The notes under the pieces: generated by a model
Told to the model about the DNA's origin: nothing
The model's database searches: none
The model's input: only the letters and a program-made list of their open reading frames with translations
Shown here: positions 1 to 9,675 of the stretch, one piece after another
Position numbering within the stretch: position 1 is the first letter of the stretch
How the letters are laid out: each line of letters opens with the position of its first letter
Position numbers and translations under genes: made by a program
Assembly (NCBI RefSeq): GCF_020524285.1
Contig: NZ_JAIVKX010000003.1
Coordinates: forward strand, 372,001 to 436,000
Reading direction: 5' to 3'
Source: Alloyangia pacifica
GTDB lineage: Bacteria > Pseudomonadota > Alphaproteobacteria > Rhodobacterales > Rhodobacteraceae
Length of the DNA: 64,000 bases

Positions 1-124
1 CGTCGTCGATGGTGAGGATCGGCCCGCCCGAATAGATCGTGTCGGCCACCTCCTGCGCCAGCGCCCCGCCGGAAGCCAGTAAAGTCCCAAGCAGCAATGC
101 CGCGCCGCCAGTTGCAATCCGCAT
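1..124 (-). CDS. Exported amidohydrolase-like protein (5' part only)
   Basis: Only the first 41 codons lie in the window; the gene runs off the left edge. The visible product begins with a Sec-type signal peptide: a short basic start (MRIATGG), a leucine/alanine-rich core and an AxA-like cleavage site (GALAQ). It is followed by ADTIYSGGPILTIDD, which is typical of the first beta-strands of YtcJ-type amidohydrolases, where a phrase like 'ytGGpIlTmd' is common. The family assignment rests on that short stretch only. The rest of the gene and any metal ligands are outside the window. Confidence 0.5.
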   Translation of the reverse strand, partial: MRIATGGAALLLGTLLASGGALAQEVADTIYSGGPILTIDD

Positions 125-280
125 CGAAAATCCCTCCAGAAACGCTCGCACCCGCGCACAATCATCACGCGAATCGGCGGCATCTGAGACGCCGCCACCG
201 AAGCCTAACGTGAGGTAATATTTGCGTCACCCTTGGCGTGTTCCTGCCGCTCCAGCGACGGCACCCCCGCGCAGCTCGTG

Positions 281-1714
281 TCAGCTGCGCCGCAGACCGC
301 CGACCTCGCGCCAGAACAGCGGCGTCAGCAGCACGTAGACGGTGATCATCTCGAGCCGCCCGAGGTACATGGCGAAGGAGAGCACAAGCTTCACCGGATC
401 GCTCATCGTGGCGAAGTTGCCCGCCGGGCCGATGATCGGCCCCACCCCCGGCCCGACATTGGCCAGCGCGGTCAGCGCACCGCTGGCCGAGGTCTCGAAA
501 TCCAGCCCGAAGAAGTCGAGCACGATGGTGAAACCGCCGAAGGTCAGCCCGTAGAACATCATGAAGCTGATCACCCCCTTCATCACGTCCTCGTCCACCC
601 GTGCGCCCTCGTAGCGGATCGCGGTGACCGCATGCGGCGCGCGGATGGTCTGCATCTTGGCCTTCAGCGCGCGGGCAAAGAGCAGCCAGCGCATCGCCTT
701 GGCGCCGCCCGCGGTCGAGCCGGTGCAGCCGCCCACGGCGGTCAGCAGGAAGAATGCGACGGCGGCGAAGGGCCCCCAGAGCGTGTAGTCGGTGGTGGCA
801 TAGCCGGTGGTCGTCACCACCGAAACCACGTTGAAGGCCACCGCCGTGGCGGCCTCGAAGGGGGCCATGCCCTCGTCGACCACCAGCCAGACGGTCAGCA
901 CGGTGATCACCGCGATCAGCGATTTGACCATGGCGGCAACCTGCTCGCTGCGGATCACCCCGCGCAGCACGATGCGCAGGTACCAGGCAAAGGGCAGCGC
1001 CCCGAGCAGCATGAAGATCGTGCAGGCCCATTGCAGGAAGGGGCTGGTAAAATGTCCAAAGGAGGCGTCGTAGCCGGAGTAGCCGCCGGTCGAGAGCGTC
1101 GTCATCGCGTGGGTGATCGCATCGAAGGGGCTCATCCCGCCCACCAGGTAGACGAAGGCGCAGAGCGCCATCAGCCCGAGGTAGATGCGCAGGGTGGCCG
1201 AGGCGAAGGCGGCGGCATTGTTCAGCTCCTTCTCGCCCTTGTCCGAGCTCTCGGTGCGAAAGAGCTGCATGCCGCCGACCTGCAGCAATGGCAGCATGGC
1301 GATGCCGGTGACGATGAAGCCGACCCCGCCGACCCCCTGCAGCAGCGCCCGCCAGAGGATCACCCCGCGCGGCGTCTCGTCGAGCCCGCTCATCACCGTC
1401 GAGCCGGTGGTGGTGATGCCCGACATGGCCTCGAAGACCGCATCCACCGGGCTCAGACCCCACATCCACAAGGGCACCGCCCCGGCCACCGCCGCCGTCA
1501 CCCAGACCGAGGAGGTCAGCAGGAAGGTCAGCAGCCGGTTCTGCTCGTGGAAGTCGGACCAGGTCGACAGGCTCACCCCGCCGCCGACCATGCCCACCAG
1601 CGCCGCCGACATGCCGAAGGTCCCGCCGGTGCCCGGGAAGAGCAGCGCCACCACCGCCATGAGCAGCGCGAAGAACACGCAGACCAGACCGTTGATGAAG
1701 TAGATGAAGGACAT
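281..1714 (-). CDS. trkH: TrkH family potassium uptake protein
   Basis: Integral membrane subunit of a Trk/Ktr-type K+ uptake system, normally gated by a cytoplasmic TrkA-type NAD-binding subunit that is not in this window. The 477-residue length is normal for TrkH. Four pore loops can be read in order: GITTTGSTV (about residue 100), TLSTGGYSG (about 210), VTTTGYATTDY (about 305) and ANVGPGVGP (about 425). Each carries the glycine expected in a selectivity filter. Hydrophobic helices fill the rest. The gene stands alone between the left-edge gene, which lies downstream of it, and divergent murJ. Confidence 0.93.
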   Translation of the reverse strand: MSFIYFINGLVCVFFALLMAVVALLFPGTGGTFGMSAALVGMVGGGVSLSTWSDFHEQNRLLTFLLTSSVWVTAAVAGAVPLWMWGLSPVDAVFEAMSGITTTGSTVMSGLDETPRGVILWRALLQGVGGVGFIVTGIAMLPLLQVGGMQLFRTESSDKGEKELNNAAAFASATLRIYLGLMALCAFVYLVGGMSPFDAITHAMTTLSTGGYSGYDASFGHFTSPFLQWACTIFMLLGALPFAWYLRIVLRGVIRSEQVAAMVKSLIAVITVLTVWLVVDEGMAPFEAATAVAFNVVSVVTTTGYATTDYTLWGPFAAVAFFLLTAVGGCTGSTAGGAKAMRWLLFARALKAKMQTIRAPHAVTAIRYEGARVDEDVMKGVISFMMFYGLTFGGFTIVLDFFGLDFETSASGALTALANVGPGVGPIIGPAGNFATMSDPVKLVLSFAMYLGRLEMITVYVLLTPLFWREVGGLRRS

Positions 1715-1981
1715 GACGGCTTTCTCTCGACTTGCCGAACCGGTCCCGACGCCGCGTCGACCCCGAAGCCATGCGGCGAGGACGGGGGAAATTCAACTCG
1801 AGTTTTGACCTACCGGCAAACGGCAACCGTTCCGCGACGCCGCGATGCCCGGCTCCGCGGTCGGCAAAGCGCCGCGTACGCGCGGCCTGCTTGCAGGATG
1901 TGCATCCGACGTGCCCCCTTCCTAGGCTCCCGGCGATAGTCTACCTCTGGCCGCAAGAAGACGTGCAGAGGCAGCAGCATC

Positions 1982-3526
1982 ATGAAACCCATCCGCCTGA
2001 TTTCGGGCATCCTCACGGTCGGATTCTGGACCCTTGCCAGCCGCATCCTGGGCGTTGCGCGCGAGATCTTCATCCTCGCCTATATCGGGCCGGGCCCGGT
2101 GATGGATGCCTTCGTGGCCGCCTTCCGCCTGCCCAACATGTTCCGCCGCTTCTTTGCAGAAGGCGCCTTCAACGCCGCCTTCGTCCCGATCTTTTCCAAG
2201 AAGTACGAGGGCGAGGAGAACCCGCTGAAGTTCGGCAGCGATGCGATGAACGGGCTGGCCTTCGTGCTGTTGGTGATCTCGGCGCTGGCGCTGATCTTCA
2301 TGCCGGCGCTGGTCTGGGCCACCGCCGGGGGCTTCGCGGGCGACGCCCGCTTCGACCTCACGGTCGGCTATGGCCGCATCGTCTTTCCCTACATCCTGTT
2401 CATCTCCCTCGCCGCGCTCTTCTCCGGCGCGCTGAACGCCACCGGCCACTTCGCCGCCGCCGCGGCGGCCCCGGTCCTGCTGAACATCTTCGTGATCATC
2501 GCCATGGTCGCCGGCAAGCTGCTCGGCGGCGAGATCGTCGAATGGCTGGTCTGGGCGATCCCCTTCGCGGGGGTGGCGCAGCTGGCGCTGGTCTGGATCG
2601 CCGCCGAGCGCGCCGGGATCTGCCTGCGCCCCGGCCGCCCGGTCTGGACCAAGGACATGAAGCGGCTGCTGCGGGTCGCCATCCCGGCCGCGCTGGCGGG
2701 CGGGGTCATGCAGGTCAACCTGCTGGTCGGCCAACAGGTCGCCTCGACCTTCGAGAAGGCGGTGGGCTGGCTCTATGCCGCCGACCGGCTCTACCAGCTG
2801 CCGCTCGGCGTGGTCGGCATCGCCGTGGGCATCGTGCTGCTGCCGGACCTCTCGCGCCGCCTCAAGGCGCAGGACGACGCCGGCGCGCGCCACGCCTTCT
2901 CCCGCGCGGGAGAGCTGTCTCTGGCGCTGACCGTGCCCGCCGCCGTGGCGCTGGTCGTGGTGCCCTACCCGATCGTCTCGGTGCTGTTCCAGCGCGGCGC
3001 CACCTCGGTCTCGGATGCGCAGGCCATCGCCTTTGCCGTCGCCATCTACGGGCTCGGCCTGCCGGCCTTCGTGATGCAGAAGGTGCTGCAGCCGCTGTTC
3101 TTCGCCCGGGAGGACACCCGAACTCCGTTCTACTACGCGCTCTGGTGCATGGCGGTGAACGCGGTTCTGGCCATCGGCCTCGCGCCGGTGCTGGGCTGGT
3201 ACGCCCCGGCCATCGCCACCACCGTCGCCGCCTGGACCATGGTGGCGCAGCTCGCCTGGGGCGGGCGCAAGCTGGGCGAGGTCGCCCGCTTCGACAGCCG
3301 TTTCCGGCAGCGCATCCTGCGCATCTGTCTCGCCTCGGTGATCATGGGTGCGATTCTCTGGGGAACCATGCTGGCCCTCGGGCCGTTGCTTGAAAGAAGC
3401 TACTGGCGGGGACTTGCGCTCGTCGGTCTGATCGTTGTCGGCATCGTGTCTTACGGGATCGCCGGTCAGGCCGTAGGGGCCTTCCGCCTGTCCGAGTTCA
3501 GAACCGCATTTCGCCGCAAGGGCTGA
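1982..3526 (+). CDS. murJ: Lipid II flippase MurJ (MviN)
   Basis: MurJ moves the peptidoglycan precursor lipid II across the inner membrane. The 514-residue product starts with the family hallmark IRLISGILTVGFWTLASR and has GPGPVMDAFVAAFRLPN in the first loop. The segment FRRFFAEGAFNAAFVPIF is diagnostic of MviN/MurJ. About 14 hydrophobic helices follow, ending in a basic tail. A purine-rich GCAGAGG sits about 9 bases before the ATG. The phospholipase D gene begins 3 bp after the stop, so the two are probably cotranscribed. In related genomes murJ often lies close to trpS, which is also seen here a little downstream. Confidence 0.95.
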   Translation: MKPIRLISGILTVGFWTLASRILGVAREIFILAYIGPGPVMDAFVAAFRLPNMFRRFFAEGAFNAAFVPIFSKKYEGEENPLKFGSDAMNGLAFVLLVISALALIFMPALVWATAGGFAGDARFDLTVGYGRIVFPYILFISLAALFSGALNATGHFAAAAAAPVLLNIFVIIAMVAGKLLGGEIVEWLVWAIPFAGVAQLALVWIAAERAGICLRPGRPVWTKDMKRLLRVAIPAALAGGVMQVNLLVGQQVASTFEKAVGWLYAADRLYQLPLGVVGIAVGIVLLPDLSRRLKAQDDAGARHAFSRAGELSLALTVPAAVALVVVPYPIVSVLFQRGATSVSDAQAIAFAVAIYGLGLPAFVMQKVLQPLFFAREDTRTPFYYALWCMAVNAVLAIGLAPVLGWYAPAIATTVAAWTMVAQLAWGGRKLGEVARFDSRFRQRILRICLASVIMGAILWGTMLALGPLLERSYWRGLALVGLIVVGIVSYGIAGQAVGAFRLSEFRTAFRRKG

Positions 3527-3529
3527 CAT

Positions 3530-5017
3530 ATGACGCTGACATCGCTGATCACCGCCGCCGAGGGTTTCCCCGCCCTCGAACGGCTCTGCCATGGCGCGCA
3601 GAACGAACTGGTGATGAGCTTCCGCATTCTCGATCCCCGCACCAAGCTGCGCAGCCCCGAACTGCGCGAACAGGGATTGGAAAACTGGGCCGACCTGTTG
3701 GCCGACGTCGCCCGGCGCGGCGTGACCCTGCGGATGATCATCTCCGATTTCGACCCGGTCTTCACCTCCACGCTGCACCGCAGCGCCTGGCGCTCGGCCT
3801 CGGTCTTCGCCGAGCGCCTGAGCGGCGACGTGCAGATCCTCTGCGCCCCGCACGGGCAGAACGCCGGCTGGCTCTGGCGGTGGGCGATGCGCGGCAGGAT
3901 TGCCCGCTACATCAATGACCTGCGCCGCGAGGAGGACACCTCGCTCACCCCCGTGCAGCGCGCGGTGCTGAAGGGCGCGGTGCTTCTGCGCCCGGTGACG
4001 ATCCACCAGAAATTCGCCGTCGCCGACGGCACGTCCTGCGTGATCGGGGGACTCGACATCAATGAGCGCCGCTTCGACACCCCCGAGCACGACCGCCCGG
4101 CCGACGAGACCTGGCACGACGTGTCGATGCAGGTGGACGACGCGGATTTCTCCGCCGCCCTGCGCGGCCATTTCGACGATTGCTGGAACGCCGCGCTGGA
4201 TTGCGACACGCCCTGCGTGACCGGTCGCGCCGAGCGCCGCGGGAACGGCAAGCGCCCGCAGGCGCCGGCCGACCTGCGCCTCGTGCGGACCTTCTCGGCG
4301 CCCTGCGCCGGCGCCGCGCGGCTCTCGCCCCGGCCCGACATCGTCGAGCACGAGAAATCGGCGATCGCGATGATCGGCGAGGCACAGCGCTACATCTACA
4401 TCGAGACCCAGTTCCTGCGGCACCGCCCGGTCGCCGAGGCGCTGGCAAAGGCCGGCGACCGCAACCCGAACCTGCAACTCGTGCTGCTCATGCCCTCCTT
4501 CCCCGATCGCGTGCTCTACGAAGGCAACGACGGCTGGGACACCCGGCACGGCCACGCGCTGCAGACCGAGGCGGTCACCCGCGTGCAGAAGGCCTTCGGC
4601 GACCGCGCTGCCATCGTCTCGCCCGGCCAGCAGCAGGACTCGCCCGAGGAGGTGCCCGACCTGCTCGGCTCAGGCCCGATCTACGTGCACTCCAAGGTGA
4701 TGCTGGTGGACGACCGGGTGGGACTGGTCGGCTCGGCCAACCTCAACGGGCGCAGCCTGCGCTGGGATACCGAGGCCTCGGTGCTGTTCCGCAAGCCGGA
4801 CGCGGTGGAGGGGCTGCAGCGGCGGCTGGCAAAGACCTGGCTTGGCGATCACCTGAACGGGCACGACCCGGTCAGCGCCCGCACCTGGCGTCAGGCGGCG
4901 CTCAGCAATGCCGCGCAACCGCCCGAGAAGCGCGAGGGCTTCATCCTGCCCTATCCGCAGGCTGCGGGGCGGAAGTTCTCCCGCCCGCTGCCGATCCTGC
5001 CCGCCGACATGTTCTGA
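3530..5017 (+). CDS. Phospholipase D family protein
   Basis: A 495-residue protein with two HKD half-sites: HQKFAVAD near residue 163 and HSKVMLVD near residue 387. Each supplies the His-Lys-Asp of the phospholipase D active site, and each is followed by the usual Gly-Asn/Asp element (GGLDINERR and GSANLNGRS). Members hydrolyse or exchange phosphodiester head groups, as in phosphatidyl transfer. No signal peptide is visible, so the enzyme is probably cytoplasmic or attached to the membrane face. It follows murJ by 3 bp, which suggests cotranscription and a membrane-lipid role. Exact substrate unknown. Confidence 0.88.
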   Translation: MTLTSLITAAEGFPALERLCHGAQNELVMSFRILDPRTKLRSPELREQGLENWADLLADVARRGVTLRMIISDFDPVFTSTLHRSAWRSASVFAERLSGDVQILCAPHGQNAGWLWRWAMRGRIARYINDLRREEDTSLTPVQRAVLKGAVLLRPVTIHQKFAVADGTSCVIGGLDINERRFDTPEHDRPADETWHDVSMQVDDADFSAALRGHFDDCWNAALDCDTPCVTGRAERRGNGKRPQAPADLRLVRTFSAPCAGAARLSPRPDIVEHEKSAIAMIGEAQRYIYIETQFLRHRPVAEALAKAGDRNPNLQLVLLMPSFPDRVLYEGNDGWDTRHGHALQTEAVTRVQKAFGDRAAIVSPGQQQDSPEEVPDLLGSGPIYVHSKVMLVDDRVGLVGSANLNGRSLRWDTEASVLFRKPDAVEGLQRRLAKTWLGDHLNGHDPVSARTWRQAALSNAAQPPEKREGFILPYPQAAGRKFSRPLPILPADMF

Positions 5018-5038
5018 GGCGGCTTCCGAGATTGCCGC

Positions 5039-5725
5039 TCAGCGCCGCTGCCGCAGGCGCTCGCGCAGCCTTGTCCAGCCGCCGGGCACCAGCACCATGG
5101 TCAGCAGAAAGCCTGACCCGAAGCCGCCGAGGTCCGCCACCCAGTCGAGCGTGCCGCCAAAAAGCAGGCCGAACAGCAGTTGGATCCCCAGCAGGATGCC
5201 GATCAGCGAAAAGGCTCGCGCCTGCTGCTCGCCCATCTGCCCCAGCCGCAGCCACAGCAGGTAGGTGAATCCCCCGATCAGCCCGTAGACCGGCGGGAAG
5301 GCCCCGATCAGCGGCACCGGCGTGCTCAGGAAGCCATAGGCCAGCGCCCCGCCGAAGCACGACACCGCGAGGATCGCCAGCGTGCGCGCGGTTCCAAGCG
5401 CCTCGCCGACCATCTTGCCGAGCGCCAGCAGCATCACCGCGGCAAAGAGCGCATGGCTGAAGCTGCCGTGCACGAAGGCGTAGCTGAAGAAGCGCAGAAG
5501 GTGCTGCGCCGGGAACTGCCCGCTCGACAGCATCCAGTGCCAGACCTCGTTCGAGAAGGCGAAGCGCTGCAGCGCATCCAGCCGCCAGCCCACCGCGCCG
5601 GGACCGCCGAGCAGCCCGCGCGCGCCAAGCGAGAAGGCCGCCTCGACCCCGACGATGACCACGGCCAGCCCCACGATCGCGGGCGGCATGGAATTGAACG
5701 GCGAGACATTGTGGTTATGCGCCAT
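5039..5725 (-). CDS. Rhomboid-fold membrane protein, catalytic residues missing
   Basis: A 228-residue membrane protein with the six-helix rhomboid layout, including the WHWML and YAFVHGSFSHALF elements seen in bacterial rhomboids. The catalytic positions are altered. The usual GASG serine loop reads GAFPPVYGLIGG, with Pro where Ser is expected. The helix-6 histidine, normally in an AHLGG motif, is Asp (WVADLGGFGSG). It is therefore probably not an active serine protease and may act as an iRhom-like or Derlin-like binding protein. The start at 5725 has AAGAGG just upstream; an in-frame ATG lies further 5'. It converges with the phospholipase D gene and is divergent from trpS. Confidence 0.8.
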   Translation of the reverse strand: MAHNHNVSPFNSMPPAIVGLAVVIVGVEAAFSLGARGLLGGPGAVGWRLDALQRFAFSNEVWHWMLSSGQFPAQHLLRFFSYAFVHGSFSHALFAAVMLLALGKMVGEALGTARTLAILAVSCFGGALAYGFLSTPVPLIGAFPPVYGLIGGFTYLLWLRLGQMGEQQARAFSLIGILLGIQLLFGLLFGGTLDWVADLGGFGSGFLLTMVLVPGGWTRLRERLRQRR

Positions 5726-5800
5726 GGTGGCCTCTTTCTTGACGGCATGTCGGGCCATGGGTAAGCCAGCCGGGACCGAATTTCCAGACGGAGGAAGCCC

Positions 5801-6835
5801 ATGTCCGACGCGGGCGACATCAATTCCGCTTTCACGCCGCGCGTGTTTTCCGGCATCCAGCCCTCGGGCGGGCTGACGCTTGGCAATTACCTCGGCGCGA
5901 TCAAGCGTTTCGTCGACATGCAGGACAGCGGGGTGGAGACGATCTACTGCGTCGTCGACATGCATGCAATCACCGTCTGGCAGGACCCCGAGGCGCTGCG
6001 CCGGCAGACCCGCGAGCTGACCGCGGGCTACCTCGCCTCCGGCCTCGATCCGCAAAAGTCGATCCTGTTCAACCAGAGCCAGGTCCCCGGCCACGCCCAG
6101 CTCGGCTGGATCTTCAACTGCGTCGCGCGGCTTGGCTGGATGAACCGGATGACCCAGTTCAAGGACAAGGCCGGCAAGAACGCCGAGAAGGCCTCGCTGG
6201 GCCTCTATGCCTATCCCGCGCTGATGGCCGCCGACATCCTGCTCTATCACGCCACCCACGTGCCCGTGGGCGAGGACCAGAAGCAGCACGTCGAGCTGAC
6301 CCGCGACATCGCGGCGAAGTTCAACCACGACTACGGCACCGATTTCTTCCCGATGACCGAGCCGGTGATCGAGGGCGCCGCCACCCGCGTCATGAGCCTC
6401 CGCGATGGTTCCAAAAAGATGTCGAAGTCCGACCCCTCGGACGCCTCGCGCATCAACATGACCGATGACGCCGACGCCATCGCCAAGAAAATCCGCAAGG
6501 CCAAGACCGACCCCGACGGACTGCCGTCGGAGGCCAAGGGCCTCGAAGGCCGCCCCGAGGCGCGCAATCTCGTCAACATTTACGCCGCCCTCGCCGGGTC
6601 GAGCGTCGACGAGGTGCTGGCTATGGCCGGCGGCAAGCAGTTCTCGGAGTTCAAGCCGATGCTGGTCGATCTGGCCGTGGACAAGCTGGCGCCGATCTCC
6701 ACCGAGATGGCCCGGCTGATGCAGGACCCGGCGCAGATCGACGCGATCCTCGCCGACGGTGCGGGCCGCGCCCGCAAGATCGCCGACCCGATCCTGCAGA
6801 AGACCTACGAGATCGTCGGCATGGTCGGCGCCTAG
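5801..6835 (+). CDS. trpS: Tryptophan-tRNA ligase
   Basis: Class I aminoacyl-tRNA synthetase that charges tRNA-Trp, 344 residues, the usual length. The HIGH-type segment reads [12 protein letters not shown] (about residues 21-32). The second ATP-binding motif KMSKSDPS lies at about residue 205. The segments [15 protein letters not shown] and NRMTQFKDK are characteristic of TrpS. A strong ribosome site (GGAGGAAG) precedes the ATG. A GAAA-loop hairpin starting at about 6872 probably terminates the transcript. Confidence 0.97.
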   Translation: MSDAGDINSAFTPRVFSGIQPSGGLTLGNYLGAIKRFVDMQDSGVETIYCVVDMHAITVWQDPEALRRQTRELTAGYLASGLDPQKSILFNQSQVPGHAQLGWIFNCVARLGWMNRMTQFKDKAGKNAEKASLGLYAYPALMAADILLYHATHVPVGEDQKQHVELTRDIAAKFNHDYGTDFFPMTEPVIEGAATRVMSLRDGSKKMSKSDPSDASRINMTDDADAIAKKIRKAKTDPDGLPSEAKGLEGRPEARNLVNIYAALAGSSVDEVLAMAGGKQFSEFKPMLVDLAVDKLAPISTEMARLMQDPAQIDAILADGAGRARKIADPILQKTYEIVGMVGA

Positions 6836-6871
6836 GTCTGATCGGCACCCGAGCCACGTCAGGGCACACAC

Positions 6872-6899
6872 GAAGGGCCGTCCGAAAGGGCGGCCTTTC
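6872..6899 (+). terminator. Hairpin after trpS
   Basis: A 12-bp stem (GAAGGGCCGTCC pairing with GGGCGGCCTTTC, two G-U wobbles) closed by a GAAA tetraloop, 36 bases after the trpS stop. The run of T is short, so termination efficiency is uncertain. Confidence 0.65.
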
Positions 6900-7006
6900 G
6901 CCTTTCCGGCCCCTCCGTCACGCGCACCGCGGCAAGCGGCGGTTTTCGTGCTACACTCCGTGCCACCGCCCAGCCATCGCCCTGGGCTTGAGGGAGGACC
7001 TGCGCG

Positions 7007-7918
7007 ATGACGCTCACCCCAGACCGCACCTGGATCGCATGGACCGGGATGGAGACCGACCTGATCTTCAACCACGGCGTCGATCTTCCGCATTTCGCCG
7101 CCTTTCCGATGATCGACGAGACCGAGGGGCGCGCCCGGCTGCGTGGCTATGCCGAGGCGCTGATCGGCATCGGCCGCGACACCGGCGCGGGAATCATCCT
7201 CGACACGCCGACGTGGATGGCCAACCCCGACCGCGCCGCGCCCCTCGGCTACGCCGCCGTCGATCTCGCCCGCGTGACCGCGGAGGCGGTGGCGCTGCTG
7301 CGTGAGATGGCCGCGACGCACCTCGACGTCTCAACCAGGATCAGCGTGCAGATCGGCCCGCAGGGCGACGGCTACCAGCCCGGCATGGCGGCCGCCGAGG
7401 CCTCCGCCGCCTATCACGGCCCGCAGGTCCGCGCCGCAGCCGAGGCCGGGGCCGACATGGTCAGCGCCTACACGCTCGGCGCCGCCGGAGAGGCGATCGG
7501 CATCGCACGGGCGGCGGAGGAGGCGGGCATCCCCGCGCTCATCGCCTTCACCGTGGAAACCGACGGCCGGCTCGCCGACGGCACGCTGCTGTCGGAGGCG
7601 GTGCAGCGCCTCGCCGGAGCGGCGGAGCCCGCGGCGATCATGGTCAACTGCGCCCACCCCGAGCACATCGCCGAGGCCTTCGACGGCGGCGAATGGGAGG
7701 CGCATCTCGCGGGCATCGTGGCAAATGCCTCGCGTCAGAGCCACGCGGAGCTGGACGCCTGCGAAACGCTCGACGATGGCGATCCGGAGGAGCTGGGTGC
7801 GCAGCTCGCGGCGCTGCAGCGCAGCCATCCGGGGCTGCGCGTGCTCGGCGGCTGCTGCGGCACCGACCTGCGCCACCTGCGCGAGATCGCCCGGCAGGTC
7901 TCGGGCGTCTCAGCCTAG
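7007..7918 (+). CDS. Homocysteine S-methyltransferase family protein
   Basis: A 303-residue single-domain zinc methyltransferase of the MmuM/BHMT type, which transfers a methyl group from a donor such as S-methylmethionine to homocysteine. Visible elements are TGMETDLIFNHGVDLP at the start, a barrel strand with VNCAHPEHI (first Zn cysteine) near residue 213, and GGCCGTDLRHL (the paired Zn cysteines) near residue 285. The ribosome site GGGAGGACC lies before the ATG. The methyl donor cannot be told from sequence. The last 9 bases overlap, tail to tail, with the next gene on the minus strand. Confidence 0.88.
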   Translation: MTLTPDRTWIAWTGMETDLIFNHGVDLPHFAAFPMIDETEGRARLRGYAEALIGIGRDTGAGIILDTPTWMANPDRAAPLGYAAVDLARVTAEAVALLREMAATHLDVSTRISVQIGPQGDGYQPGMAAAEASAAYHGPQVRAAAEAGADMVSAYTLGAAGEAIGIARAAEEAGIPALIAFTVETDGRLADGTLLSEAVQRLAGAAEPAAIMVNCAHPEHIAEAFDGGEWEAHLAGIVANASRQSHAELDACETLDDGDPEELGAQLAALQRSHPGLRVLGGCCGTDLRHLREIARQVSGVSA

Positions 7919-8533
7919 CACGACCCGCGCCGCCAGCCGCAGCGCGTGGCTGCTGTCCCGCGCCGCGGCAGGCATCACCGGATCGTAGGCCGCGCGGATC
8001 AGCGCGCCGATCTCCGGGCGCAGCACCACCCGCCCGTCCTCGAGCCGCCCCAGCGGCGAGCGGGCGGCGAAGGCGCCGTTGCCCCAGGTAAGCATCACCT
8101 GCGCCACCTGCGCCAGCGCAAGATCCTCGGCTGGCATCTGCGCCAGGCTCTCGTCCATGCGCAGGAAGACGAAGGCCGCCTTGATCGACCCATCCGCGTC
8201 GAAGCGGAACACCCGGTACTGGTTCGCCCCGCTCTGCTGCAAGCGACCGACCATCTCGGGCAGCCCGTCGATCATCCGGCCAAGGTCCGGCAGCTCCAGC
8301 AGCTCGGCCCAGTCGCGGAAGAAAAAGACCATGACGTTTGCACCAAGCTCCGGGTCATGCTCGGCCATCTTGTGGCCCGACATGGCGCAGACCACCTCGA
8401 AGGCGCCCTTGACCACCGAAAGCGTCGCGTCCTCGATGCCGAAGACGATGGGCACCAGCGGCCGCCCCCAGCGGGCACAGAGGTAAGTCCCGTCATCGCG
8501 GGTAAACAGCGCTTCGACCTCGGCCGCGTCCAT
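7910..8533 (-). CDS. Conserved hypothetical protein, 207 aa
   Basis: A soluble 207-residue protein with no motif I recognise. It has mixed alpha/beta composition with several Trp and Phe residues (ARWGRPLVPIVFGIED, VMVFFFRDW) and no signal peptide or membrane helix. I chose the start at 8533 because AAGGGGCG sits just upstream; an in-frame upstream extension has no good ribosome site. It is transcribed in the same direction as the ruv genes but lies about 100 bp after ruvB, so it could be the last gene of that unit. Function unknown. Confidence 0.7.
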   Translation of the reverse strand: MDAAEVEALFTRDDGTYLCARWGRPLVPIVFGIEDATLSVVKGAFEVVCAMSGHKMAEHDPELGANVMVFFFRDWAELLELPDLGRMIDGLPEMVGRLQQSGANQYRVFRFDADGSIKAAFVFLRMDESLAQMPAEDLALAQVAQVMLTWGNGAFAARSPLGRLEDGRVVLRPEIGALIRAAYDPVMPAAARDSSHALRLAARVVLG

Positions 8534-8637
8534 GGTTCGCCCCTTCTTCTCTTTGGCAAATACGCACGGCGCAGCAGCCGCCGTGCGGCGCTCCACCTGC
8601 CATGCCGGGCGCCGCCGCGCAAGATGTCCGCGCCGCG

Positions 8638-9672
8638 TCAGCCGTCGAAGAGCGTCCCCTGCCCCGGCCCCTGCGGACGCGGCATCGGCAGCCCGAGGTG
8701 ATCCCAGGCCCGCTGCGCCAGCATGCGCCCACGCGGGGTGCGCTGGATCAGCCCCTGCTGCAGCAGGTAGGGCTCGATCACCTCCTCGAGCGCGTCGCGG
8801 CTTTCCGAGAGCGCCGCCGAGAGGGTCTCGATCCCCACCGGCCCGCCGGAGTAATTCTCGGCCATCAGGGTCAGGTAGCGCCGGTCGGCGCCGTCGAGGC
8901 CGAGCTGGTCCACCCCGAGCCTCGTCAGCGCGCCGTCGGCCAGTTCGCGGGAGACGACGCCGCCGCCCTCGACCACGGCGAAATCCACCACCCGGCGCAG
9001 CAGCCGCCCGGCGATCCGCGGCGTGCCGCGGGCGCGGCGGGCGATCTCGCGCGCGCCCTCGGGCTCGGCCCGCACGCCCAGCTTGGCGGCATTGCGGCTG
9101 ACAATTTCGTGCAGCTCGTCCTCGGTGTAGAACTGCAGCCGGGTCGGAATGCCGAAGCGGTCGCGCAGCGGCGTGGTCAGCAGGCCGAGCCGCGTGGTCG
9201 CCCCGACCAGCGTGAAGGGCTGCAGCTCGATCCGCACGGTGCGCGCGGCGGGCCCCTCGCCGATCACCAGGTCGAGCTCGAAATCCTCCATCGCCGGGTA
9301 GAGCACCTCTTCGACCGCCGGGTTGAGCCGGTGGATCTCGTCGATGAACAGAACATCCCGCGCCTCGAGGTTGGTCAGGATCGCCGCCAGGTCTCCGGCC
9401 TTGGCCAGCACCGGCCCGGACGTCATGCGGAAGCCCACCCCCAGCTCGCGCGCCATGATCTGCGCCAGCGTCGTCTTGCCAAGGCCCGGGGGGCCGTGGA
9501 ACAGCGTGTGGTCCATCGCCTCGCCCCGCGATCGGGCCGATTGGATGAACACCCGCAGGTTGGCGCGCGCCTCGGCCTGGCCGATGAAGTCGCCCAGCAT
9601 CTGCGGGCGCAGCGCACGGCCCTCGTCCTCGGGCAGCGGCTCGGGACGCAGGGTGGGATCGGATCCGACCAT
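8638..9672 (-). CDS. ruvB: Holliday junction branch migration ATPase RuvB
   Basis: AAA+ motor that drives branch migration of Holliday junctions together with RuvA. The 344-residue length is normal. Walker A is GPPGLGKTT (residues 60-68), Walker B is FIDEIH (about 109-114), and the sensor/arginine segment includes GATTRLGLL near 155 and the DRFG motif. The C-terminal winged-helix part ends in [12 protein letters not shown]. It starts 3 bp after the ruvA stop in a ruvC-ruvA-ruvB operon. Confidence 0.97.
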   Translation of the reverse strand: MVGSDPTLRPEPLPEDEGRALRPQMLGDFIGQAEARANLRVFIQSARSRGEAMDHTLFHGPPGLGKTTLAQIMARELGVGFRMTSGPVLAKAGDLAAILTNLEARDVLFIDEIHRLNPAVEEVLYPAMEDFELDLVIGEGPAARTVRIELQPFTLVGATTRLGLLTTPLRDRFGIPTRLQFYTEDELHEIVSRNAAKLGVRAEPEGAREIARRARGTPRIAGRLLRRVVDFAVVEGGGVVSRELADGALTRLGVDQLGLDGADRRYLTLMAENYSGGPVGIETLSAALSESRDALEEVIEPYLLQQGLIQRTPRGRMLAQRAWDHLGLPMPRPQGPGQGTLFDG

Positions 9673-9675
9673 GGT

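Noticed and set aside
1922-4555. Very long minus-strand open frame (877 codons) across murJ and the phospholipase D gene
   Set aside because: It is the antisense shadow of two clear genes; its product is His/Gln/Arg/Gly-rich with no motif, typical of GC-rich antisense frames.
8699-8728. TGATCC within ruvB
   Set aside because: It is inside coding sequence and no TAA follows at 18 bases.
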